Shown here piece after piece: positions 1 through 7,897 of a stretch of 15,714 bases of DNA. The stretch is taken from the NCBI GenBank assembly GCA_035290045.1, contig DATDVH010000014.1, forward strand, positions 1-15,714, given 5' to 3'. The notes under the pieces are model-generated. The model was not told the origin of the DNA, did no database searches, and was given only the letters and a program-made list of their open reading frames with translations. A program made the translations under genes and the position numbers. Source of the stretch: DATDVH01 sp035290045 (GTDB lineage Bacteria > Patescibacteriota > Microgenomatia > UBA1406 > HO2-37-13b). Every line of letters starts with the position of its first letter. The stretch's first letter is position 1.

Positions 1-461
1 CAGTACTTGCAGTCACGTTACTTCTTGCCTTAAATCCCGCAGAAGCGCAAAAGAGAACACGAGATACAAAAAGACTAAGAGATGTTGCGACATTGCAGGC
101 GATTATAAATCAGTATTTGGAAAGTGGAGTAGCTATACCTGCAGCAAGTTGTCTTGATGATGCACTTCCTGTTGCTTGCAATAGTAACCTTATAGGAGCA
201 AGTGCAGCAGGAAATACACCACAACCATGCAACCCGGCAGCAAATAATGGACAGGCTAGAACTTTTGTATCGGGTGCCTCACCAACCCTTGATACCACAG
301 GTTTTGCAAGGTATCAAGCGCGAGTGACCGGTAGCGATTATGAAGTAAATGTACGTCTGGAAGCAGAATCAAATAGAGCATTTGTGTCTAACGATGGCGG
401 CCCTGCTGCCGATAATTGGTATGAAGTATTTAGTAGTGCTCCAGACGTTATTACACACTAA
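1..461 (+). CDS. Type IV pilin (major pilin-like), 5' end outside window
   Basis: Partial gene. The reading frame is open from base 3 to the TAA at 459-461, and the start lies before the window. The first visible residues, VLAVTLLLALNPAEAQKRTR, are the end of a hydrophobic N-terminal helix followed by a charged segment (QKRTRDTKRLRDVATLQAII). This is the layout of the type IV pilin/pseudopilin alpha-1 helix, and the LNP..AQ..RDT pattern is common in CPR pilins. The prepilin peptidase site and Glu5 would lie just upstream and cannot be seen. The roughly 110-residue globular part is rich in Ala, Asn, Ser and Thr and has three cysteines. An ATG at 93 also opens this frame, but starting there would remove the membrane/assembly helix, so it is not the real start. 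Role inferred: subunit of a type IV pilus or a DNA-uptake/secretion pseudopilus. A terminator follows directly. The family call is firm; which pilin it is remains unknown. Confidence 0.85.
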   Translation, partial: VLAVTLLLALNPAEAQKRTRDTKRLRDVATLQAIINQYLESGVAIPAASCLDDALPVACNSNLIGASAAGNTPQPCNPAANNGQARTFVSGASPTLDTTGFARYQARVTGSDYEVNVRLEAESNRAFVSNDGGPAADNWYEVFSSAPDVITH

Positions 462-512
462 AAATTGTTATCTTTTAAGAATATATATCAATCCTATACT
501 TTAAGAATGATA

Positions 513-542
513 AAAAGGGAGATGAAAGTCTCCCTTTTGTTA
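513..542 (+). terminator. Rho-independent terminator of the pilin gene
   Basis: A perfect 10-bp stem (513-522 with 529-538, AAAAGGGAGA / TCTCCCTTTT) encloses a 6-base loop (TGAAAG). The 3' arm ends in TTTT and is followed by GTTAT. It lies 52 bases after the pilin stop. The 3' T-run also contributes to the promoter of the next gene, so the terminator and that promoter abut. Confidence 0.85.
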
Positions 543-553
543 TACTATTCTTA
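538..553 (+). promoter_or_regulatory. Extended -10 promoter giving a leaderless transcript
   Basis: TGT-TATACT (TG at 538-539, -10 hexamer at 541-546) is a good extended -10 element. Six bases separate it from the ATG at 553, so the expected start of transcription falls on the A of the ATG. No Shine-Dalgarno sequence is present, and there is no room for one after the terminator hairpin. No recognisable -35 lies 17 bases upstream, which fits an extended -10 promoter. Confidence 0.6.
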
Positions 554-2625
554 TGAATATATTCGTCTTACTTTCAATACTCTTCCTATACATCTCAAGT
601 CTCAGCAATACCATATTCGGCGGAGACGCAGGAGACCTCGTATCGGCAATACTCACCAAAGGATTTCCTCATCCTCCTGGATACCCGCTCTATACGATGC
701 TGGGGATCATAGCAAACATACTTCCTTTGTCATTATCTCCCGCAGGAAAAATCACGCTTATCTCGCTTTTTTCCACTTTTTTCTCGCTTATTATTTTTGT
801 ACAAATTATTAGAGAAATCGCCGCACCTAAATATATTCATACAGTCATTCTATCAGCAGTAACTTACTTCATCGGTTTTAATTATCTAATATGGCTCTAC
901 AGTATAATCCCTGAAGTATTTCCGCTCAATACTGCCATCACCCTCTCCTTATTTTACTCGGCGATCAAATGGCACAAAGCACAAAAGATCAAATTTTTGT
1001 ACCTTATGTCTTTTCTTATTGGTCTCGGGATCACTCATCACCATACATTTGTATTAGTCATTCCATCAGTCATCTATCTTATATACATCAAGAGAAAAAA
1101 ACTGCGTATCATGGGAAAAGAAAAAGCATTTATCGCTCTCTCTTTTTTGACAGGAACACTTCCTCTTATATATCTTTTGTACCACCGATCAGAAGTCGTA
1201 TGGGACAATACTCGTACTATAGCTGGTTTTATCGCAGTACTGACTCGAGCACAATACGGTTCTTTTACCGCTGGATCTTTTATCACCAACCTCGCATCGC
1301 ATAGAATCTTACAGATTAAAAATCTCTTATTTTTTATGCGTAATGATTTTACCATCTGGGGACTTATCATCGTAGGAGTAGGACTTATTTTTTATTTTAC
1401 GCGTAAGAAATCAGAGACAAAAACTCTTCTCACCGCATTGATGCTTAACATTTTTTTATTCGGTCCTGCTTTTTTATTTTATGCGAATTTTCCCTTGGCA
1501 AGCGATATTTATTTTGCCACAGTAGAACGGTATCTTATCATCTATTATTTTTTCTTTGGAATGCTTCTTTATTTTGGTTTTTACTGGGTATACACACTCT
1601 GTAATAATTATGTGATCAACCGACTTGTTGACAAGACGTATTTCAAAAAAAGCCTCAAAATCTGTATTCTTATAATGATTTGGCTTCTTCCTTTTCAATT
1701 ATTTATGAAAAATAAGCGATTTATCTATCCTTTGAATAATGACCGCACTGCTGAAAATTTTGGAACTGATATCCTACGCGTCCCTGAGAGAAATGCATTA
1801 TTACTCGCTTCATCAGATACAGTGCTTTTCAATACTCAATACATATATCATGCCTATCCTCATTTACGAAAAAATATCACTTTCATTGACCCTAGCAAAT
1901 TCAAGCTCAACAACGATTATCAACATATCATTCAGTCTGCGTATCCAAAAATGCGCATAGTCCCATTTGATCAAAGTAAAAAAGACTTTTTCGTTACTAT
2001 TTCATCAAGTCTTATACTCCCAAATATATCTGTATATGACGCAATATATAGTGATATGCCACATCCGTTAAAATCACCCACTGACTATACCTGGATCCCG
2101 TATGGCATGCTCTATAAATTGGAAAAAAAATCCTCCGCGAAAGATATTAAAAACAGAGAATACAATGAGTGGTTTTGGAAAAATTCTTCTTCTCAACACA
2201 TCATAGATACATTAAAGAAGGATAAAACTGCATTATCTCATTTTTTCACACGAGAGATCGTCAGTCAATATGCAAGAGGACACCAACGGACTGCCTATTA
2301 TTATCTTGAGCTTGATCAAGATCTTAACACTGCCAAACGGCACATACAAGACTCTATTTTCCTTGAACCTGATAATAGTTACAATTATTTGCTTCTTTCC
2401 AATTATTATTTTCGTACAAAACAGTGTAACTCCGCAGAAAAAACCATCCTTGATAAGACTTCTCTTAAATCTAATGATTTTAATGATAAATACAGAGTGT
2501 TATTTTTATCACAACTTGACGCAATCGGTAGCCAGTGTTATACCGATAAAAAAGATAAGGAGAGAATCAAAAAAAAACTTAAAGAACTTACAAAATCAAT
2601 CTCTCAACCTCTTGAGAAATTTTAG
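553..2625 (+). CDS. DUF2723 GT-C membrane glycosyltransferase-like protein with TPR tail
   Basis: 690 residues. The N-terminus carries the DUF2723 signature: a short membrane helix, then GGDAGD (residues 23-28) and HPPGYPLY (40-47). This is the first extracytoplasmic loop, whose acidic residues serve as catalytic/metal site in the related protein O-mannosyltransferase (GT-C) fold. About ten further hydrophobic helices follow to about residue 390. A soluble outer domain comes next, and near residues 585-660 there is TPR-like sequence (for example SIFLEPDNSYNYLLLSNYYF). Likely role: transfer of a sugar from a polyprenyl-phosphate donor to an acceptor outside the membrane. The acceptor is unknown; the neighbouring pilin is one candidate. 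The gene is leaderless (promoter entry). Its last 30 bases overlap the 3' end of the convergent YfhO-like gene. The family call is strong, while donor and acceptor are inferred. Confidence 0.8.
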   Translation: MNIFVLLSILFLYISSLSNTIFGGDAGDLVSAILTKGFPHPPGYPLYTMLGIIANILPLSLSPAGKITLISLFSTFFSLIIFVQIIREIAAPKYIHTVILSAVTYFIGFNYLIWLYSIIPEVFPLNTAITLSLFYSAIKWHKAQKIKFLYLMSFLIGLGITHHHTFVLVIPSVIYLIYIKRKKLRIMGKEKAFIALSFLTGTLPLIYLLYHRSEVVWDNTRTIAGFIAVLTRAQYGSFTAGSFITNLASHRILQIKNLLFFMRNDFTIWGLIIVGVGLIFYFTRKKSETKTLLTALMLNIFLFGPAFLFYANFPLASDIYFATVERYLIIYYFFFGMLLYFGFYWVYTLCNNYVINRLVDKTYFKKSLKICILIMIWLLPFQLFMKNKRFIYPLNNDRTAENFGTDILRVPERNALLLASSDTVLFNTQYIYHAYPHLRKNITFIDPSKFKLNNDYQHIIQSAYPKMRIVPFDQSKKDFFVTISSSLILPNISVYDAIYSDMPHPLKSPTDYTWIPYGMLYKLEKKSSAKDIKNREYNEWFWKNSSSQHIIDTLKKDKTALSHFFTREIVSQYARGHQRTAYYYLELDQDLNTAKRHIQDSIFLEPDNSYNYLLLSNYYFRTKQCNSAEKTILDKTSLKSNDFNDKYRVLFLSQLDAIGSQCYTDKKDKERIKKKLKELTKSISQPLEKF

Positions 2626-4791
2626 ATCAATCTTTTTAAGAGCGAATAGAAAAATAATAAGGGTGGCTAATGATATATATACCCCGTACTTGAACATACG
2701 ATTTTCATAGACCAATTCTACCGTATGTGTTCCTTTTGGAATATCAATACCGATATGAACCAGATTCGTTTTATATATAGGCGTCTCTTTCTTATCTACA
2801 TACGCATGCCATTCCGGATACCAGTTTTTCTTGAATACTAGAAATGTCTGATTGTCAAAATTTCCCTTCAGATTAACAGAGATATCAGTCATTTTTTGAC
2901 TGGTTATGCGTATGTTATTATTTTTATTCATCAGCGAACTTTTTTTGCCTTCAACGAAAGATTCTTTTTCAAGATTCTTGATTCCTTCATACTGATTTTC
3001 AAAATCTTTAAGATAGGTTATCGGGATGAGCTTTTGAGGAATATACCACTTGTTGTCTTTGATGTCTTTGATCGCATACAGTCGTATTGTGATCCCATAT
3101 TGACTGACCGAATCTATTTGTTGAAAATCCTTATTTTTCAATTGCGAAGAAGCAATAACATATTTGACGCCAAGCAATCTGAATAATTGTGTTATATGTA
3201 CTGTATTAGTTACTTCTCTATCATATCTTTTTACACTATTTATAAGTAAGGAATGAAAATAATCTTGTCTGCGCAATAATAAAGGAGTGTTTATATCATA
3301 AATTTTTTTACCATATAGTAAATTTGAGTTGGGATACAGGTAATTTTTGAAAAATATATAACTATTAACAGCTTCTGTATCGTTCCATCCTTTTTTCAGG
3401 AATACTTTATTCCATTCAGTAGGTTGATCAAGAGTAATATACGCAAATTTTTCGTCAATTTTTTTTGCGAGTTTTGGCTCATACAATATCATATCTTTAT
3501 TAACAAAAAGATGATACTGATAAACAAAAAATATCAAATCAATGACATTAACCAATAAAATTATAATGAGAATCACCTGTATGATTTTATTGCTTTTTCT
3601 GTAAAGAAAATCCGCAAAGAACGCAACTATCAACGACATAAAAAAAACCGCCATCATCAAATATCGAGATGGAACTCTAAAGAAACTAAAGGGAGGAAAG
3701 TTAAATACAAAATACAGAGGAGAATTTTTACCCAACGCGAGTAAAATAAATAAAATAAAAAGTGAAAAATTCAAAATAAAAAATCGCTTATATTTCTTGT
3801 TTTTTATAAAAAAAGCTCCTATGCAACTTATGATAAAAAGCAAAAATAATATGCGACCCACATAGGGAGTATTTTCCCAGAATATACCCCATTGAGACGA
3901 AAAGGGCGGATAAGTACCAAGTTTTGGATTACCAAACGAATATGGACTAAAAAAACTTATTAGGTTTTTGAATTGTAAAGGAAAAGCAGTTAAAGATTCA
4001 TAAGACAATTGTATCGTGCGTGATGCAAAATCAGTGAGCATAAAAGTAGGTAAAATTTGTGGAAGAGCGATGAGAAAACTAACAGCTATAAAAATAAGCA
4101 AAATAATACTATGTTTTACTACTATAAAGAACTTTCTAAATGTTATGAAAAAAAGTAGAGTAAACCATAATAAAAAACCAAAAAAAACGAGAAATGAAAT
4201 CTGCATATATCCAGCAAATATTGTTTGGCACGAAACAAAACAAAAAAATACGATATGCCTTTTTTGCATTGTGCTTAAAAACCTAAGATAAAGAAAAAAA
4301 AGTAAAGGAACTGTAGAAAAAGTTTGTATTAAATTAATGTGAACCATCTGTAAGGTAAAAACACCATAGATGCTAAAACTCAAACTGATCAAAAATGCGA
4401 TAATCTGAGATAATTTCAGCTCTTTCAGTAGCAAATACATCCCCATTGACAGCGTAAAAAATACAAAGACAAAAAGTAAATTATATCCTATATGAAAAGG
4501 AAATAGTGTAAGAAAAATGATATTAGGTAGATATAAAGATCCTATCTGTCCCTCTGAAAATAAGGGAAAACCTCCCTGAAGTTTATCTGTCCAGAACGGA
4601 AATCTTAGCTGTCTTAAGGTATCTCCTAAAAAGTGCTTGACTGAAATATTAAAGTGAAATGCATCGCTCTCTCCAAAATCTGGTGTAAAAATCAATTTAT
4701 TTTTATAAATAAAAAAAAGAAAAACATATAATATAATAAATAGTGATATAAATATAAAATCCTTTTTTTTTATAGTTTTTAGTTTGACCAT
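2596..4791 (-). CDS. YfhO-like GT-C membrane protein
   Basis: 731 residues. One N-terminal helix (about 12-28) precedes a first outer loop with conserved acidic and aromatic residues (PDFGESDAFHF, 37-47) and the FPFW...GGFPLFSEGQIGSLYLP stretch. About ten more membrane helices follow, then FRVPSRYLMM. The C-terminal outer beta domain carries the YfhO pattern W-YPEWHAYVD...G-H-VELVYENR, followed by a last helix. In Firmicutes, YfhO glycosylates lipoteichoic acid using a lipid-linked sugar. This family is often annotated only as 'membrane protein' in CPR genomes. Likely role: transfer of an activated sugar to an envelope acceptor. The start ATG at 4791 sits 24 bases from the divergent methyltransferase start, with a perfect TATAAT at 4810-4805 on this strand. 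No Shine-Dalgarno sequence is visible. The 3' end overlaps the DUF2723 gene by 30 bases. Confidence 0.8.
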   Translation of the reverse strand: MVKLKTIKKKDFIFISLFIILYVFLFFIYKNKLIFTPDFGESDAFHFNISVKHFLGDTLRQLRFPFWTDKLQGGFPLFSEGQIGSLYLPNIIFLTLFPFHIGYNLLFVFVFFTLSMGMYLLLKELKLSQIIAFLISLSFSIYGVFTLQMVHINLIQTFSTVPLLFFLYLRFLSTMQKRHIVFFCFVSCQTIFAGYMQISFLVFFGFLLWFTLLFFITFRKFFIVVKHSIILLIFIAVSFLIALPQILPTFMLTDFASRTIQLSYESLTAFPLQFKNLISFFSPYSFGNPKLGTYPPFSSQWGIFWENTPYVGRILFLLFIISCIGAFFIKNKKYKRFFILNFSLFILFILLALGKNSPLYFVFNFPPFSFFRVPSRYLMMAVFFMSLIVAFFADFLYRKSNKIIQVILIIILLVNVIDLIFFVYQYHLFVNKDMILYEPKLAKKIDEKFAYITLDQPTEWNKVFLKKGWNDTEAVNSYIFFKNYLYPNSNLLYGKKIYDINTPLLLRRQDYFHSLLINSVKRYDREVTNTVHITQLFRLLGVKYVIASSQLKNKDFQQIDSVSQYGITIRLYAIKDIKDNKWYIPQKLIPITYLKDFENQYEGIKNLEKESFVEGKKSSLMNKNNNIRITSQKMTDISVNLKGNFDNQTFLVFKKNWYPEWHAYVDKKETPIYKTNLVHIGIDIPKGTHTVELVYENRMFKYGVYISLATLIIFLFALKKIDLKFLKRLRD

Positions 4792-4812
4792 TTTTAATTG
4801 TTTTATTATACC
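4784..4812. promoter_or_regulatory. Divergent promoter with overlapping -10 elements
   Basis: Only 24 bases (4792-4815) separate the starts of the YfhO-like gene and the methyltransferase gene. The minus strand reads a perfect TATAAT (4810 to 4805). The plus strand reads TATTAT (4804-4809), ending six bases before the ATG at 4816, the same spacing as at 541-553. A second plus-strand option is TTGACC (4784-4789), a 17-base spacer and TATACC (4807-4812). In both cases the two promoters share the same melted AT segment, and both transcripts would have no leader or one of a few bases. Confidence 0.6.
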
Positions 4813-4815
4813 TTA

Positions 4816-5565
4816 ATGAAAACAATACATCTTGATGATATACGGCAAAAAGAAGATCTGCATTGGTGGCATGTAGCCAAAAAAGAACTCATTGTTTCCA
4901 TAATAAAAAACATCATTGAATCAAACTCATACACTCACCCTAAAATCTTAGAGATAGGGGCTGGCACAGGGACCATGCTTAAAAATTTTATCACTATTGC
5001 TGAGGTGACTGCTCTTGATATAAGTAAACAAGCATTACATTATTGTAAAACAAAAGGAATACGTAATTTAATACATGCTGATTTAGAAACTTATCAAGAT
5101 TTTAAACATAATTATTATGATATTATTATATGTTGTGATCTACTAGAACATATTCAAAATGATGAGAAGGCTTTGAAAAAAATCAACTCTATGTTAAAAA
5201 AAAAGGGAACATGCATATTACACGTACCTGCAAATCAAAAACTATACTCTTATTGGGACAAATTTCTTGGACATTATAGAAGATATGAGATAAAACAACT
5301 CAAAAATAAGCTGGAACATTGCGGTTTCCGTGTTAATTTTATCTCATATAGAGTATCATTTCTTTTTCCTTTTGCTTTTTTATTTAGAAAATATAAAAAT
5401 CTCTTTCAAAAAAATTCTTCTAAAATATCCTCTGATTTCTTTTACATACCCTTTTTAAATACAATTTTGTTTTTCATTACAAAAATTGAAGATTTTCTAA
5501 TAATACGATCTATTATACGTCCCTCGTTTGGACTATCAATTATCGCTATTGTTAAAAAAAAGTAA
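4816..5565 (+). CDS. Class I SAM-dependent methyltransferase
   Basis: 249 residues from the ATG at 4816. An in-frame TTG at 4798 would lengthen it but lies upstream of or inside the promoter, so I reject it. Motif I of the Rossmann-type SAM fold is LEIGAGTGT (45-53). The acidic residue that binds the ribose is D68 (TALDIS), and the post-II motif is YDIIICCDLLEHI (101-113). Then come ILHVPAN and GHYRRYE (about 134-158), typical of the Methyltransf_11/UbiE-like proteins found with glycosyltransferases. The C-terminus (about 174-235) has hydrophobic stretches that may attach it to the membrane. The substrate is not predictable; a lipid or lipid-linked sugar would fit. The stop codon shares its last base with the start of the next gene (TAATG), so the two are probably translationally coupled. 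Confidence 0.8.
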   Translation: MKTIHLDDIRQKEDLHWWHVAKKELIVSIIKNIIESNSYTHPKILEIGAGTGTMLKNFITIAEVTALDISKQALHYCKTKGIRNLIHADLETYQDFKHNYYDIIICCDLLEHIQNDEKALKKINSMLKKKGTCILHVPANQKLYSYWDKFLGHYRRYEIKQLKNKLEHCGFRVNFISYRVSFLFPFAFLFRKYKNLFQKNSSKISSDFFYIPFLNTILFFITKIEDFLIIRSIIRPSFGLSIIAIVKKK

Positions 5566-6284
5566 TGCTTATTTCACTTATTATTCCTCTATACAACGAA
5601 GAAAAAAGATTGACTCATTATTTTCCTAAATTATATATTTTTATGAGCAAAAATTTTGATGAGAGAACATTTGAGATTATTTTAATTGACGATGGATCTG
5701 TTGATAATACAAAACAAATTGCGAACCAACTTGATCAAATATATACCGATATAGCATTAAAAATTGTATCTTACCATAGAAATCAAGGTAAGGGATATGC
5801 AATACAAGCTGGAGTACTGATAGCAAAAGGAGATTATATTTTTTTTTCTGATATTGACTTATCCACAGATCTTGCATTTATCAAAAAAGCACTTGCGCTG
5901 TTGCAATTTAAAAATTTTGATATTGTTATTCCTTCGCGTAGATTGAAACAAAGTAGTTTAGTAAAAAAACAATCATATCTTAGAGAATACATGGGAAAAA
6001 CATATACATATTTAGCAAATAGAATTCTTAATCTTGAATTCACTGATATAACCTGTGGATTAAAAGGATTTAAAAGAGAATCTGCAAAAAAAATATTCCG
6101 TTTTTTATCTTCCCGCACATGGTCATTCGACGCTGAAATTTTATATAAAGCAAAACAACTAAATTACAAAATAGCTGAAATACCTACTGTATGGAAAAAT
6201 GATCAAAACTCAAAAGTGAATCTTTTTTCAGATTCTCTCAAATCGTTTATAGACTTAATCAAGATACGATTGAGCAATATTTAA
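5565..6284 (+). CDS. Family 2 glycosyltransferase, ALG5/DPM1-like (polyprenyl-phosphate sugar synthase)
   Basis: 239 residues. The GT-A fold is complete: LIIPLYNEE (5-13), IDDGS (41-45) for the nucleotide, RNQGKGYAIQAG (72-83), and the metal-binding DID (96-98) within FFSDIDLS. The acceptor region is DITCGLKGF (161-169), then SFDAEIL (187-193) and IAEIPTVW (203-210). This order matches dolichyl-phosphate beta-glucosyltransferase (ALG5) and DPM1-like enzymes, which move a hexose from a nucleotide sugar to polyprenyl phosphate on the cytoplasmic face. No C-terminal membrane domain is present. It is coupled to the methyltransferase by a one-base overlap. It would make the lipid-linked donor for the nearby GT-C proteins. 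The sugar cannot be read from the sequence. The stop at 6282-6284 overlaps the stop of the convergent ligase-tail remnant. Confidence 0.85.
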   Translation: MLISLIIPLYNEEKRLTHYFPKLYIFMSKNFDERTFEIILIDDGSVDNTKQIANQLDQIYTDIALKIVSYHRNQGKGYAIQAGVLIAKGDYIFFSDIDLSTDLAFIKKALALLQFKNFDIVIPSRRLKQSSLVKKQSYLREYMGKTYTYLANRILNLEFTDITCGLKGFKRESAKKIFRFLSSRTWSFDAEILYKAKQLNYKIAEIPTVWKNDQNSKVNLFSDSLKSFIDLIKIRLSNI

Positions 6285-6388
6285 GGCTTTTCCATCTCCT
6301 TTATCACTTCCTCATCCTTATAACTAATGTTTTTAGAATGAATTCAGACATTATTCGTGCCTCATCTTCCTCCATATTTTCTAAGCTG
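6281..6388 (-). pseudogene. Displaced, decayed 3' end of the O-antigen-ligase-like gene
   Basis: Read on the minus strand, this stretch matches the last ~36 codons of the gene ending at 7892. It decodes, with at least two frame breaks, to LRKYG / DEARIMSEFIL / NISYKDEEVIKEMEKP-stop. The intact gene has LLKKYG / DEAREMYEYIL / NINPNDEEVIKEMEKL-stop. Bases 6288-6316 are identical to 7899-7927, and similarity continues to AAGCTG at 6383-6388, after which nothing aligns. One base is missing in the A-run near 6333, and there are small gaps near 6368-6382. It has no start codon and no upstream part. It lies exactly where the original 3' end of the ligase gene would be if the AbiE segment had been inserted between it and the rest of that gene. 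Confidence 0.8.
6288..6388 (+). repeat. Left copy of ~100-bp direct repeat flanking the AbiE pair
   Basis: Same orientation as 7899-8005. The first 29 bases are identical, and the remainder is clearly similar but has decayed. Together the copies bracket the toxin-antitoxin genes like attachment sites or a gene-end replacement. Confidence 0.8.
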
Positions 6389-6489
6389 ATTAAATTTTTT
6401 ATATTTCATGAAAACGTCAACTTTATTTCACTTTTACTACTTTTTTAGTCAGAATTCTGAAATAATTTGCTTTTTTTTATTTTTTCCCC

Positions 6490-6528
6490 TTGACACGATG
6501 ATAGATAGTATAGTAAATTGTATACTAT
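6490..6528 (+). promoter_or_regulatory. abiE promoter with inverted-repeat operator
   Basis: A consensus -35 (TTGACA, 6490-6495) is followed at an 18-base spacing by TAAATT (6514-6519), a weak -10. A perfect 8-bp inverted repeat, ATAGTATA (6505-6512) and TATACTAT (6521-6528), has an 8-base spacer covering the -10 and directly touches the ATG at 6529. AbiEi antitoxins are known to repress their own promoters by binding inverted repeats, so this is the likely operator. The transcript would have almost no leader, and no Shine-Dalgarno sequence is visible. Confidence 0.6.
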
Positions 6529-7128
6529 ATGGGAACGTATAAAATAACTAAAATAAAATTTATTACTGAACTGAAAGATAAAAACATTGCGCTTTTTACT
6601 TCATACGATATCCAAAAGATTTTTGATATCAAAGCTACAAGCACACTCAAAAAAATACTTGAACGACTCAAACAAGACAATATTATACAATCTTTAATGA
6701 AAAATAAATATCTTTTTTTGCATACCACACATAAGCCCTCTGATTTTGCAACTGCTCAATTCTTGCGCACACCTTCTTATATCTCTCTTGAATCAGCACT
6801 CTCATACTACGGTCTCGTAGATCAATTTCCCTACCGCATATCATCTATTACTTCTACAAAGTCCTATTCAATTCAAATACTGTCAAAAATCTTTATATAT
6901 TCTCAAGTCAAAAAAGAGTATTTTAGGGATTATGTCAAAATAGATGATTTTCTTATTGCTTCAAGAAAAAAAGCGGTCTTTGATTATCTTTACTTTATTT
7001 TTAAAGGATTAAGACCTGCTAATATGATACAACCTATTATTCAAAAAACAAAAAGGGAAAAAGTGCTTGATTATATATATAAAAACGCAGACTTATCGTT
7101 TGCACGTTTTATAAAAAACCATGCTTAA
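6529..7128 (+). CDS. abiEi: AbiEi-type antitoxin, type IV toxin-antitoxin system
   Basis: 199 residues. Residues about 12-65 form a winged-helix DNA-binding region (ALFTSYDIQKIF, LKKILERLKQDNII, YLFLH). The AbiEi core follows at about 82-108 (PSYISLESALSYYGL then ISSITST), which is the family's 'sleSAL.yyGL' motif. The C-terminal half would hold the antitoxin activity. In the AbiE system the antitoxin does not bind the toxin; it neutralises it indirectly and represses the operon. The inverted repeat touching the start codon fits self-repression. The gene overlaps the toxin gene by 8 bases (7121-7128), the usual arrangement. Family call is good from motif and partner; sequence identity to characterised AbiEi is unknown. 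Confidence 0.82.
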   Translation: MGTYKITKIKFITELKDKNIALFTSYDIQKIFDIKATSTLKKILERLKQDNIIQSLMKNKYLFLHTTHKPSDFATAQFLRTPSYISLESALSYYGLVDQFPYRISSITSTKSYSIQILSKIFIYSQVKKEYFRDYVKIDDFLIASRKKAVFDYLYFIFKGLRPANMIQPIIQKTKREKVLDYIYKNADLSFARFIKNHA

Positions 7129-7897
7129 TTACGATTTTATTTTAAAAAAATCAAATACATCTCATATTGATAGGATTACTATAGAAAGAGAATATTGGCA
7201 ATTGATCTTCCTTCAACAGCTTTATGTACCAAAAAACTCTGATTCTTTATTTTTCAAAGGTGGTACTGCAATTCGCTTTCTTTTCAATTCCTTTCGTTTT
7301 TCTGAGGACCTGGATTTTACCAGTACTTTAACCAAAAAAGAAACTGAATCATTACTCTCTTACACATTTAATTTTTTTCACAAAAATGCGTCGGAGCAGA
7401 TTGAGATAAAAAAGGAACCTGTTTTTAAAAAATTTGAAGAGAACTCGCTTAAATATAGATTTTTGTTTACACCGTATCAAGGATCTCAAAAAACATCTAT
7501 AAGAATTGATGTTTCTTTTAGGGAAAAACCTCAAGCGCCAAAAAAATCAGTGCTTGTTCCTTTTGACTATCCCATTTCTCCCTATCCGTTAGTCGTACAT
7601 TTAGGATCAGGAGAAATTTTAGCAGAGAAAATTCGTGCACTATTAGTACGAAGTCAACCAAGGGATTTATTTGATATATGGTTTTTGCTTACTCAAAAAA
7701 TACCAATTGATGAAAAAATCATAGAAAAAAAGATGACACTGTATCCAGATATTAAATTTAATATCAATACCTTGAATCAACACATTCAAATGTATGATGA
7801 GAAAAAACTTAAAATGGATTTAAATCAGTTTCTACCAATACAATATAGAACGTTCTATAAAGAATTAAAGAATAAAACACTTGAAATGTTGTCATAA
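7121..7897 (+). CDS. abiEii: AbiEii-type nucleotidyltransferase toxin
   Basis: 258 residues. It is a DNA polymerase-beta-like nucleotidyltransferase with the AbiEii motif set: FKGGTAIR (45-52), RFSEDLDF (59-66, metal-binding D63 and D65), a third acidic residue D130 in RIDVSF, EILAEKIRAL (165-174), and RSQPRDLFDIWFLL (177-190). All expected catalytic positions are present, so the toxin looks active. AbiEii proteins cause reversible growth arrest after phage infection; related MenT toxins add nucleotides to tRNA 3' ends. The start ATG lies inside the antitoxin gene. The stop (7895-7897) overlaps the stop of the convergent ligase-like gene by 6 bases (7892-7897), so the cassette is tightly fitted against that gene. 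Confidence 0.87.
   Translation: MLNYDFILKKSNTSHIDRITIEREYWQLIFLQQLYVPKNSDSLFFKGGTAIRFLFNSFRFSEDLDFTSTLTKKETESLLSYTFNFFHKNASEQIEIKKEPVFKKFEENSLKYRFLFTPYQGSQKTSIRIDVSFREKPQAPKKSVLVPFDYPISPYPLVVHLGSGEILAEKIRALLVRSQPRDLFDIWFLLTQKIPIDEKIIEKKMTLYPDIKFNINTLNQHIQMYDEKKLKMDLNQFLPIQYRTFYKELKNKTLEMLS

Noticed and set aside
93..461. A small separate gene starting at ATG 93
   Set aside because: The same frame is open to the window edge and encodes a pilin N-terminal helix upstream of that ATG.
4798..4815. TTG start for the methyltransferase
   Set aside because: It overlaps the -10 region; the ATG at 4816 has correct promoter spacing and the domain begins after it.
6449..6460. 12-bp palindrome TCAGAATTCTGA as an operator or terminator
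   Set aside because: It has no loop and no flanking symmetry. It could be a protein site, but nothing connects it to a gene, and T-runs are common all along this spacer.
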